Of a stretch of DNA of 64,000 nucleotides, positions 52,110-60,045 are shown in pieces (the stretch's first letter is position 1; every line of letters begins with the position of its first letter). Source of the stretch: Bacteroidaceae bacterium (GTDB lineage: Bacteria > Bacteroidota > Bacteroidia > Bacteroidales > Bacteroidaceae); contig JAFSNB010000016.1 of the NCBI GenBank assembly GCA_017447625.1, forward strand, positions 58,711 to 122,710. The letters run 5' to 3'. Made by a program: the position numbers and the translations under genes. A model generated the notes under the pieces. That model worked only from the letters and a program-made list of their open reading frames with translations. It was not told the DNA's origin and made no database searches.

Positions 52110-55100
52110 ATGAACCGCATACTAACCACATTCTGCCTTTGTTTCGTAATCACCGTTGTATCCCTTGCCCAGGGCTATAAGGACGTCACCGGACAGTATA
52201 TCAAGAACCCGAATCTGGAGTCAGAGGAGGGGTGGACCTATTCGCGCGTCAACACTAGTGGCGAGACGCTGACCTGGTCCGCCGTGTCCAAGAGCTACTC
52301 CGGTTCGTTCGTCAGCGAGATATATGCAGGCGACGAGCAGAAGTACAAGACTTACGAGGTGTGGCAGAAAATCACATTGCCCCGCGGCACGTACCACCTC
52401 TTCGGACGCGCTTTCCATCGCGATGCGAGCAAAGTGATTATGTATGCGCGCCAGGCTGGAGTGCGCGATTCAGTCAAGGTGGCATCTGTGGCCCGACAGT
52501 TTGAGACCAACCCCAACAGTCTGGATGAGGCTTCCAAGTCGTTCAATGCGAACATGTATCTGAACGACCTGGCTTTCACCGTAGAACAGGAGCAGGCAGA
52601 GGTGACAATAGGCTACGAAGGTGCTTTTACGGGCGGAGGCCAGTGGTTTGCTTTAGGACGTTTCACCCTTTATCAGGTTCAGGATGAGGTGAGTGCAGTC
52701 TATCCTGTGGATGTGACTCCCTCGCTCACACGTTCCTATTATGATTATACAGGTCTTACGGGCTGTTACCGCAAGGCCGACTGCTATATTCATGAGAAAT
52801 ATTCTCAGTCAAACTTCGGCACTGGCGCACTTGTAACCCAGACTTTCAAGGGGCTGGAGAAAGGCTTTTATCAGGTTGTCATTCAGGCACATCTCTGTCA
52901 GGCAAACGGCGTGGGTTCGATGCCTTCGAAGCAGCCGTTCGTCATCGCAGGCAAGGTTCGCGAATACTTTGATGCCGAGTCGAGAAACTCTGTCGCCAAT
53001 GTAGTGGAATATACCCTTTCTGACGTTGAGGTGACAACCGGATCGATGCGCGTTGGTATTTATAACCAGGCCGTTGGCGCCAACTGGGTTCTCTTCAATG
53101 TCAAGAGCGTGAAATATCTGGGCTCGGAGCTCGCTTCGTCAAAAGTGACCCTTAGCCGCAGCGAGCAGTTCACCCTTGGCAGCGTTCTTCGGGCTGACGT
53201 GGAGACAGATATCCCCCTGCGAGCCGGACAGTTGAACAGCATCTCCCTGCCGTTCACGCTGACTGCCGCCCAGACGGCTTCCACATTCACCCACGTCTAT
53301 ACTCTCGCAGGCGTTGAGGCCGGAGCGGGCGGAGCTCTTACGGGAACCCTTATTCCAGCCGACAGCATCGAGTGTGGCCGCGCCTATTTCGTCGAGGTCG
53401 GCGAGGACAAGCTCTTCTCTGCCACCGACGTGTTCCTGCAGACCGCAGCTCCCGTGGAGCTGAATACCATCTGGGGAGAGACGTCCGTTGGCGGTCGCTA
53501 CGGTCTGACAAACTTACACGACACCTACACTTTGGGCGACGACGGAAAGCTCCATTATGTGGCAGACCAGACCGATGTTCCGGGATTCATAGCCACCGTG
53601 ACCCTTCCCGCCTCAATGAACGCCTCGCATCAGCCGATAACCCTGGCACCCGTGGATTTCGCAAATGCCCGTTTCACAGCCAACCTTGAGAACATTCAGG
53701 CCCGACATTTCATCAACGACAACACATACACCGCTTCCTCGGCCTCAGTCGTGGATTCTTACAATGTGTCGCCTCCCGACCGTCGCGACCAGCCCTGTGG
53801 CGTGAATATCCCCGTGCCTTCGACCTCGGCCGACAGCATCACCCTGACCATAACCGCCCTCGGCGAAGGGTCTCTCCCCCCCACGGGGGGAGTCGGAGAG
53901 GGGCTTTCAATGCCCACCTCCCAACTCGTCACAGTCTATAACCTCTATCCTCAGCAGGATTACACCTATACTGTTGAGGCTGCCGGTGAGGTCATCAGTC
54001 GTGGACAGTTCACCACTACGGGTCGTCTGCGCATGATCAAGGCCGACTCGGGCAGCAACATCCGTGACCTCGGAGGCTGGCGTACGGCCGATGGCAGCCG
54101 TCTGCGCTACGGACTTATCTATCGTGGTGGCGAGCTCAACGGCGGCCACGCCATGAACGAGGCCGATTTGGACGAACTGCGCCGACTCGGTTTCGCCGCA
54201 GAGCTGGATCTGCGCGAGGATGTGGATATCAATGACTTCGCGGTAAACGGCGTACCTCTCAGCAACGGTTCCGCTCTCGGCGCGGACGTGCCATATATCT
54301 ATGAGAATCAGCACCGCTTCGGCGACGATGCCTTGCGCATCGACACCGCCTGCTGGCGCACCGCGTTCCAGTTCGTAGTCGAGAACCTGCGTGCCGGTCG
54401 CAGCGTGTTCTTCCATTGCATCTGGGGAGCCGACCGCACGGGTTGCATGGCTTTCCTCCTTGAAGGTCTGCTCGGTCTGCCCGTTGACCAACTCTATAAG
54501 GATTATGAGCTGACCACATTCTCCATTGCCGGAACCCGTCAGAAGAGCGGCATAGACAGCAAGCTGGATTATATCAACACGATGACAGGCAGCACGTTGC
54601 AGCAGCGTTTCTTCAATTATCTTCTGAATGTCGTCGGCGTTCCGGGCGATGACCTCCTCTATCTCATCGAACGCATGGTTGACGGCGAAAGCAGCATAAC
54701 CAAATCCGACCTGGCTCTGATGGTTTCATCCTCAGCCACTGTGCTGCAGGATATCTCTTCGCTTACCGCCATTTGCGCCAGCGGATCCCGCATTGCCGAC
54801 GGCGCACACGCCACTCTGACAGACGAGCTCGGCAAGTCCGTGGATGTAGATATGCGTGTCGAGGGCCTCGCCCTGCGCTTCGCACACAGTCCGCTCAAGC
54901 CCGCCACCTCTTACACCTTTACGGTTCCCGTTGGTTCTGTACTGAATGCAGCAGGGCAGGGGAACGCCAAGGCCCTGACCCTGTCGTTCCGCACTCCGGT
55001 TGTGTTCGACGGCGAATACTATCTCTATCTGCCCACTCTCGACCGCTTCCTCGGACGCGGCTCTAACTATGGCACACGAGCCATCTCTGAGAGATACGGC

Positions 55101-56204
55101 GTTCCCGCAGCCGTAACCACCGACGTTATGGGTGTAACCAACATTCAGTATCTTGACAGCCGCCAATATCTTGGTTCAGACGGATACACAGACAAGGATG
55201 CTGGCTTCAACACCATCAACTGGAAGCTGGAGCAGGCCGACGCCGAACATCCTGACTGGATGGCCCTGCACTCGGACAACGGCTCCTATTTATATTTATA
55301 TGAAGACGCACGCGCACGCGTAGAGGCTGCCACCCTGGCTGAAGCCACCCCGGTAGAATTTGTGGGTATCGATAGACAGAAGGCCATAGTTCAGCAGCAG
55401 CAGCAGGAGAATATCCTTCAGGCTGCACAGGCTGCCGGCATCGAGGCCGCTGATGTGAATGAACTCAACGAGATTCTTGCCGAAGGTTACGTCGAGGTCA
55501 AGAACATGGCTACAATAAAAGGTGCAAAATCCGGCAGCACCACATACTGGGTTCTGACTGAACCTACAGACCTGCAGAACGGCACTTATAATGGCTACAA
55601 CGTGGGCTCTTACGGCGGTGAACTTTACAAGAAACACGGCTTTGTCAGTCAGACCGTCACCGTGAAGCAGCCCGGCCTCTACAAGCTGACACTCACGGCG
55701 TTATACCGCCAAGGCACCGATACCCGATGCTACGAACTCGCCCAGCAGGGATATGTCCTTAGCAACGCCTACGTCACCGTGAACGACGTCTATTACGCTC
55801 AGGTGCCCGACTGGTATTCCGACTGTGCCGGCACAACCAACCCCAACAACACCGATCAGGCTCGCGCACTTATGACAGCCGGTAAATACTCTATGAGCGT
55901 CTATGCTTATATCGGCGAGGACCTGAAGGCCACAATCGCAGTAAACTGCCCGGGCTATGTATCCCCCGGCTGGTGTCTCTTCAACAACTTCGCCATGACC
56001 CTGTACCGCAGCAAAGAGGACGCCATTGAAGAAATTAAAAATGAAAAATTAAAAAGTAAAAATGAGGCAGTCTATGACCTGATCGGCAGAAGGGTTAATG
56101 GTTCAAGGGTTCAAGAGTTCAAGAGTTCAAGGGGTTCAATGTTCAATGAAAAACTCCCGAAGGGAGTTTACATCAAGGACGGCAAAAAAGTACTAATTAA
56201 ATAA
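52110..56204 (+). CDS. Very large exported protein with a tyrosine phosphatase domain
   Basis: 1364 residues with a signal peptide (ILTTFCLCFVITVVSLAQ). Residues 25-340 form two galactose-binding-like beta-sandwich modules (LPRGTYHLFGRAFHRD; LEKGFYQVVIQAHLC). About residues 630-880 are a Y_phosphatase3-type domain: NIRDLGGWRTADGSRLRYGLIYRGGEL and HCIWGADRTGC with catalytic C770 and R776. Ig-like and lectin-like regions follow, and a third beta-sandwich near 1160-1310. The tail is AVYDLIGRRVNGS...LPKGVYIKDGKKVLIK. It is probably secreted or surface-bound and removes phosphate from phosphotyrosine or phosphoinositide; the partner is unknown. Three repeat pieces are in frame. It lies 12 nt before the GH30 gene, so the two are likely co-expressed. 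Confidence 0.78.
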   Translation: MNRILTTFCLCFVITVVSLAQGYKDVTGQYIKNPNLESEEGWTYSRVNTSGETLTWSAVSKSYSGSFVSEIYAGDEQKYKTYEVWQKITLPRGTYHLFGRAFHRDASKVIMYARQAGVRDSVKVASVARQFETNPNSLDEASKSFNANMYLNDLAFTVEQEQAEVTIGYEGAFTGGGQWFALGRFTLYQVQDEVSAVYPVDVTPSLTRSYYDYTGLTGCYRKADCYIHEKYSQSNFGTGALVTQTFKGLEKGFYQVVIQAHLCQANGVGSMPSKQPFVIAGKVREYFDAESRNSVANVVEYTLSDVEVTTGSMRVGIYNQAVGANWVLFNVKSVKYLGSELASSKVTLSRSEQFTLGSVLRADVETDIPLRAGQLNSISLPFTLTAAQTASTFTHVYTLAGVEAGAGGALTGTLIPADSIECGRAYFVEVGEDKLFSATDVFLQTAAPVELNTIWGETSVGGRYGLTNLHDTYTLGDDGKLHYVADQTDVPGFIATVTLPASMNASHQPITLAPVDFANARFTANLENIQARHFINDNTYTASSASVVDSYNVSPPDRRDQPCGVNIPVPSTSADSITLTITALGEGSLPPTGGVGEGLSMPTSQLVTVYNLYPQQDYTYTVEAAGEVISRGQFTTTGRLRMIKADSGSNIRDLGGWRTADGSRLRYGLIYRGGELNGGHAMNEADLDELRRLGFAAELDLREDVDINDFAVNGVPLSNGSALGADVPYIYENQHRFGDDALRIDTACWRTAFQFVVENLRAGRSVFFHCIWGADRTGCMAFLLEGLLGLPVDQLYKDYELTTFSIAGTRQKSGIDSKLDYINTMTGSTLQQRFFNYLLNVVGVPGDDLLYLIERMVDGESSITKSDLALMVSSSATVLQDISSLTAICASGSRIADGAHATLTDELGKSVDVDMRVEGLALRFAHSPLKPATSYTFTVPVGSVLNAAGQGNAKALTLSFRTPVVFDGEYYLYLPTLDRFLGRGSNYGTRAISERYGVPAAVTTDVMGVTNIQYLDSRQYLGSDGYTDKDAGFNTINWKLEQADAEHPDWMALHSDNGSYLYLYEDARARVEAATLAEATPVEFVGIDRQKAIVQQQQQENILQAAQAAGIEAADVNELNEILAEGYVEVKNMATIKGAKSGSTTYWVLTEPTDLQNGTYNGYNVGSYGGELYKKHGFVSQTVTVKQPGLYKLTLTALYRQGTDTRCYELAQQGYVLSNAYVTVNDVYYAQVPDWYSDCAGTTNPNNTDQARALMTAGKYSMSVYAYIGEDLKATIAVNCPGYVSPGWCLFNNFAMTLYRSKEDAIEEIKNEKLKSKNEAVYDLIGRRVNGSRVQEFKSSRGSMFNEKLPKGVYIKDGKKVLIK
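53874..53904 (+). repeat. Single 31-nt GC-rich element in frame in the phosphatase gene
   Basis: Same 31-nt element as at 42659 and 48760, translated as LPPTGGVGEGL between the N-terminal modules and the phosphatase domain. Confidence 0.9.
56031..56150 (+). repeat. Repeat arrays in the tail of the phosphatase protein
   Basis: AAAAAGT-type units at 56031-56065 lie just before the YDLIGRR motif. 8-nt TTCAAGNG units and TTCAATG units at 56095-56147 lie between GRRVNGS and LPKGVYI. Confidence 0.85.
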
Positions 56205-56216
56205 GACTCAAGTATC

Positions 56217-58874
56217 ATGATTCGTTCATTGGGAAAAATATCTGTGGGCATCCTGCTGATGGCCCTCTCCATAAACTATACTGTGGCTCAGCCAACTGTG
56301 AGAATCGATGCCACAAATACACATCAGCATATCACCGGTTTCGGCGGATTCGTCTGTTCGCCGTCGTTCCAGTATAACCACATGTCCACCGCCGAGATTA
56401 AGAAAGTGTGGGGCAAGACGAGCACCCTGGGCTGCAACATCATGCGCCTCTATATCCCCATTGGGCGGAATGCCTGGAGTCAGTCGCTGGCAACAGCCCA
56501 ACTGGCCAAACAGATGGGGCTTATAGTGTTTGCCTCTCCTTGGGGACAACCCGCCGAGTGGAAGACCAACGGCACCAGCAACGCCAAGAACGAGGACGGC
56601 ACCACAGGCAGTCTGAAACGCGAGAACTGGGCAGACTATGCACAGTATCTTGAGGATTATGTTCAGTACCTGCGCCAGAACGGTGTGGAACTCGATGCCA
56701 TCAGCATTCAGAACGAACCGGACTGGCCTGCCACCTATGCAGGCTGTCTCTGGTCGGCCGATGAGATAGCAGAGTTTGTGAAACTCTACGGTTCTGGCAT
56801 CAGCTGCAAGGTTATGGCGCCGGAGACGCTCTCCGTGAGCGACAACTATGCCAACGCCCTGAACAAGACGGACGTGCTTGCCGGTTTCGACATCTACGGA
56901 GGTCACCAGTACGGCGGCATTCAGTCGGCCTACAAGAATCTGGCCAAGAAAGGCAAGGAGATTTGGATGACTGAATATCTTATCAACTGGAACGAGGTAG
57001 AGAACAACACCCGCAACTTCGATTTCTCCAAGGATTTCTTCAATTTCTTTCGTGCCATAAATGTCTGTATGCTGGGCGATTTCAATGCCTGGATTCATTA
57101 TGCAGCCAAGCGCTATTATGGCTTCCTCGGCGACGGACAGCGAGGTGCAGGCTCATCAGGCTCAGTGACTAAACGCGGCTATATCATGGCTCATTTTGCC
57201 CGGTACGCCACAGGCAAGACACGTATAGACATCGACTTCGGAGCAACTCCGCTCGAGGGCTCGGCCTATATCTCAGAGTCGGGCGACACCGTTGTGGCTG
57301 TGGTTGCCAACGAGAGCGACGAGGCCACTGAGGTGACGTTGGATTTACCCTTCTATACAGAACTGGGAGAACAGCGCATCACTGGCAAGAACCAGAATTT
57401 CAAACTCACAACCCTAACGCAGGATGCTGAGACGTGCCGCCCTGTGGTCACTATACCCGCCCAGAGCGTCGGCTCCGTGCTCTTTGTGAAGAGCCGTGAC
57501 CGCCAGCCCTCTGACATGAAGGGCAGCAGCACACGTTTCGACCGCCTCGACGATATGCTGGCTACGAAGTCAGGCTTCGGCACCACATTTAAGATGAGCG
57601 GCAAGACTAAGACCTTCGATGTGTCGAATCCTCTGATATCTTCACGCACAACCCTGAGCAGCGGCTATGTCGCCCTTGATGACCGCTACACCCAGCTCGT
57701 TATGCAGATTAAGAAAGTCACCTCCACAGGCAACCTCAACGCCGGAGCCACCACTCTCACATACGTCAACGCCAAGGGAGCTTTGTCCACACATGACTAC
57801 GGACGCGTTGATATGAGCCGTGCGGAGAACTTCAACCTCGTCTTTGACCTCTCTCCGCAGACTCTCGAAGACGGCTGCATTGGCCTGATTTCGATGACTT
57901 GCGACAACAGTTATTCGCACCTGACCATAACATTCGGAGACGTATATCTGACTGCCGGCACACTCTCGCCCTATGCCGCAACCCTCAGCGGCGCCTACGT
58001 GGAGGACGACAGTTATGTGCAGGAATTCACCACTGATGCCCGTTGCACAAGCATCAATATGACGGCTGTGACTCAGCTGCCAGCCGCCTTGCCGTGGCTT
58101 GACGGAAGTAACCGCGTAGCCTTCTTGCCTGCGGGCAGCGAAATCCAGGGTACGAATATAGTTACTGATGGCCTGTGCGCTCAGCTCGCTCTCACCGCCG
58201 ACGGCGGCGACTTCCGTCCGAAGCAGACATTCACCGCCGCATCGGCATCGCTTACCACAACCGTAGAGGGCTTCCGCCTGTTGATGATTCCGTTTGCTGC
58301 CCAAAAGCCTGAAGGTGTCCACATCTATGGCCTCACCAGTGACTTGGATATTTGCCCCATCATGGAGGAACCAGGAGATCCTATACCTGCCCACACACCC
58401 GTGCTGGTGAGTGGCAACGGCACCGTGACCTTCACAGGCGGGGGTGAAATATCATTCACGAAATCTTCAGTCGCAGCCGTCATGCGTGGCACATACACAG
58501 CTGTTCCGCTTTGTGTCGGTGACTATGTCCTTGCTGAGCAAGACGGACAATGGGGTTTCCGCCGCGTCGAGACCGCCACGACCCTGCAGCCCTTCGATGT
58601 CTATGTCACTCTGGATTCACAGGACTCCTTCGTACCGTTGAACCTCAGCGGCACAAGCGGAGTTGAATCAATTCATAATGCACAATTCATAATGCATAAT
58701 GGGGCTGGCGCGTTGTTTGACCTCAGCGGACGACGTATTAGCAGTTCAAGAGGTTTAAGAAGTTTAAGCAGTTTAAGTGGTTCAGGTTCAACTACAAGCT
58801 CTGTGTCCTCTGTGCCCTCTGTGCTCCCGAAGGGAGTTTACATCAAGGACGGCAAAAAAGTTTTGGTTCCATAA
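56217..58874 (+). CDS. Exported GH30 glycosidase (xylanase/glucuronoxylanase-like)
   Basis: 885 residues, signal peptide ILLMALSINYTVAQ. The catalytic domain (about 25-430) opens VRIDATNTHQHITGFGGFVCSPSFQ. The acid/base is E167 in SIQNEPDWPATYAGC and the nucleophile E253 in IWMTEYLINWN. The barrel is followed by the small GH30 beta-domain (VVAVVANESDEATEVTLDLPF). The remaining 450 residues hold beta-rich modules without a clear family. Tail: ALFDLSGRRISSS...LPKGVYIKDGKKVLVP. It probably cuts beta-1,4-xylan or a related glycan outside the cell. Several repeat arrays lie in frame near the C-terminus. Confidence 0.87.
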   Translation: MIRSLGKISVGILLMALSINYTVAQPTVRIDATNTHQHITGFGGFVCSPSFQYNHMSTAEIKKVWGKTSTLGCNIMRLYIPIGRNAWSQSLATAQLAKQMGLIVFASPWGQPAEWKTNGTSNAKNEDGTTGSLKRENWADYAQYLEDYVQYLRQNGVELDAISIQNEPDWPATYAGCLWSADEIAEFVKLYGSGISCKVMAPETLSVSDNYANALNKTDVLAGFDIYGGHQYGGIQSAYKNLAKKGKEIWMTEYLINWNEVENNTRNFDFSKDFFNFFRAINVCMLGDFNAWIHYAAKRYYGFLGDGQRGAGSSGSVTKRGYIMAHFARYATGKTRIDIDFGATPLEGSAYISESGDTVVAVVANESDEATEVTLDLPFYTELGEQRITGKNQNFKLTTLTQDAETCRPVVTIPAQSVGSVLFVKSRDRQPSDMKGSSTRFDRLDDMLATKSGFGTTFKMSGKTKTFDVSNPLISSRTTLSSGYVALDDRYTQLVMQIKKVTSTGNLNAGATTLTYVNAKGALSTHDYGRVDMSRAENFNLVFDLSPQTLEDGCIGLISMTCDNSYSHLTITFGDVYLTAGTLSPYAATLSGAYVEDDSYVQEFTTDARCTSINMTAVTQLPAALPWLDGSNRVAFLPAGSEIQGTNIVTDGLCAQLALTADGGDFRPKQTFTAASASLTTTVEGFRLLMIPFAAQKPEGVHIYGLTSDLDICPIMEEPGDPIPAHTPVLVSGNGTVTFTGGGEISFTKSSVAAVMRGTYTAVPLCVGDYVLAEQDGQWGFRRVETATTLQPFDVYVTLDSQDSFVPLNLSGTSGVESIHNAQFIMHNGAGALFDLSGRRISSSRGLRSLSSLSGSGSTTSSVSSVPSVLPKGVYIKDGKKVLVP
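58667..58830 (+). repeat. Repeat arrays in the tail of the GH30 protein
   Basis: ATNCATA units and GGGGCTGGCGCG cap at 58667-58712 (IHNAQFIMHNGAGA). 9-nt GTTTAAGNN units at 58743-58785 and 9-nt CTCTGTGNC units at 58799-58827 follow, giving RSLSSLSG and SSVSSVPSV. Confidence 0.87.
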
Positions 58875-59187
58875 CAAGCCTCAAGCAAATAGCGAAGCTC
58901 CATATTCTTAATAGTTAAGCATTGCCAATAAGGCGGGTATGTCGAGTGGTTGCTTGTTGTTCTTCATACATATATAAAAAAAGTTCCACCCAGGTACGCT
59001 ACATTCCCTGAAGAGAAGAGAAGCGGTGGTGGACTCTGTCGGGTGCAAAGATAAGCATTTATTTTGAATTAAGCAATTTTTTACCCTCTTTTCTGCCTGT
59101 TTTTATGTAAAAACGGTTAAATCTGCACCTCTTTTTAAAGTTTTTTGCAAAATGATAAGGTGATTTGAGAAAAATTGTGTAAATTTG
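58875..59187. other. Gap between the GH30 gene and the RiPP leader
   Basis: AT-rich, no gene seen. An AAAACGGTTAAATC stretch and several T-runs occur. The Bacteroidetes-type -7 box TAAATTTG is at 59180-59187; no TTG at the matching -33 position. Confidence 0.5.
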
Positions 59188-59732
59188 CCGCGACTAAGCC
59201 AGTCCAAGGCTGCGACTAAGCGAGAGAATACCTAAGTTTACTTGAACTATTCCGAGCGAAAGCAGTCTCGCCCGAAAGGGCACGCTGTCGGAGGCCAGCA
59301 ATGGCTGATGACTATGAGGGCAGGGCGGGTCAAAACAAACATTGATGTAATCCTGAGGCTGAGAACACCGTTTGTAAGGACAGCTGAAGGGAAAGGACGT
59401 TTTCTGAACGTTACCTGTCTGTGATGTCAAATCTCGCAAATTTGAATCTTTCTACAGCGGTAATGCAACGAAGCGTTCGCGTGGGTGTATTATATCCCGG
59501 CCGTTCCGTAGCTATCATTGTATCTTGATGGTTAATGTCTGCGCCGAACTATATAATGACTCGGCGTGGGCTGGCTTGCGTTGCTTATCCTTAGAAAGAG
59601 GCAATGCGAGAGCCTGACATCAGGGATAGGCGCGGAGGAACAAACTCCCACGTCTTTTTTATTTCCAGACCTGAAACAGAATATTAACGCTGAATTTGGG
59701 AGTTCATAGGCATCTTTAAGTTCTATACAATT
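59188..59732 (+). ncRNA. Long structured leader before the CXXX-repeat precursor, candidate regulatory RNA
   Basis: About 545 nt without a credible gene. GCGACTAAGC is directly repeated at 59190 and 59212. GCGCCGA (59541-59547) pairs with TCGGCGT (59561-59567). A 12-bp hairpin with a 2-nt bulge spans 59573-59614. CCCACG (59647-59652) is followed by TCTTTTTT. Two copies of CGTGGG (59480-59485 and 59565-59570) could pair with CCCACG; the second overlaps the GCGCCGA hairpin, so the structures exclude each other. This arrangement suits an attenuator or an independently terminated small RNA. It did not match tmRNA, RNase P RNA or a tRNA that I know. Confidence 0.5.
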
Positions 59733-59969
59733 ATGCAGAAGAACAAGAAGAACGAGGAACTCCAGTCACGTCGTGAGTTCTTTAAGAGAGCAGCTAAGGG
59801 CGCTCTGCCCATCATTGCTGGTGCCATTTTGGCTTCTAACCCTGCAATCTCCGAGGCTGCAAATGCCATGTCTTGTGCCGGTTGTAACAACCGTTGCATG
59901 AACTCGTGTTTCAACACCTGCTACAACAGCTGTCGAGGTAAGTGCTCTGGTGCAAGTAACAGGAACTAA
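59733..59969 (+). CDS. CXXX-repeat RiPP precursor peptide with a Tat-like leader
   Basis: 78 residues. Residues 12-18 are SRREFFK, a twin-arginine-like motif. It is followed by a basic stretch and a hydrophobic segment (GALPIIAGAILA, 23-34), with AANA at 42-45, a possible signal peptidase site. The remaining core holds cysteines at 48, 51, 55, 59, 63, 67 and 71. Six of them are in exact C-x3-C register (NNR, MNS, FNT, YNS, RGK between them), with Asn recurring before the third spacer residue. It ends SGASNRN. The Cys register, with the two maturase genes downstream, identifies it as the target of the CXXX-repeat radical SAM system. The product is presumably a peptide with thioether or other Cys-based cross-links; the chemistry is inference. 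Confidence 0.9.
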   Translation: MQKNKKNEELQSRREFFKRAAKGALPIIAGAILASNPAISEAANAMSCAGCNNRCMNSCFNTCYNSCRGKCSGASNRN

Positions 59970-59976
59970 ACTTGTT

Positions 59977-60017
59977 AAAGGGAGTCGTGCTTACTAAGTT
60001 TGTGTACGACTCCCTTT
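59977..60017 (+). terminator. Intercistronic hairpin between precursor and maturase
   Basis: A perfect 12-bp stem, AAAGGGAGTCGT (59977-59988) with ACGACTCCCTTT (60006-60017), then CTGTCCTTTTTATT. It probably stops most transcripts, so that precursor is made in excess of the enzymes. Confidence 0.82.
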
Positions 60018-60045
60018 CTGTCCTTTTTATTAAGACGTTCAATTT

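Noticed and set aside
59242-59424. Small open frame MNYSERKQSRPKGHAV... in the leader
   Set aside because: It overlaps structured RNA-like sequence, has no membrane or motif character, and an opposite frame is equally open.
59188-59660. tmRNA, RNase P RNA, 6S RNA or tRNA in the leader
   Set aside because: No tRNA-like ends with CCA, no tag frame and no RNase P core motifs; 6S-like symmetry with a central bubble was not evident. Left as an unclassified structured RNA.
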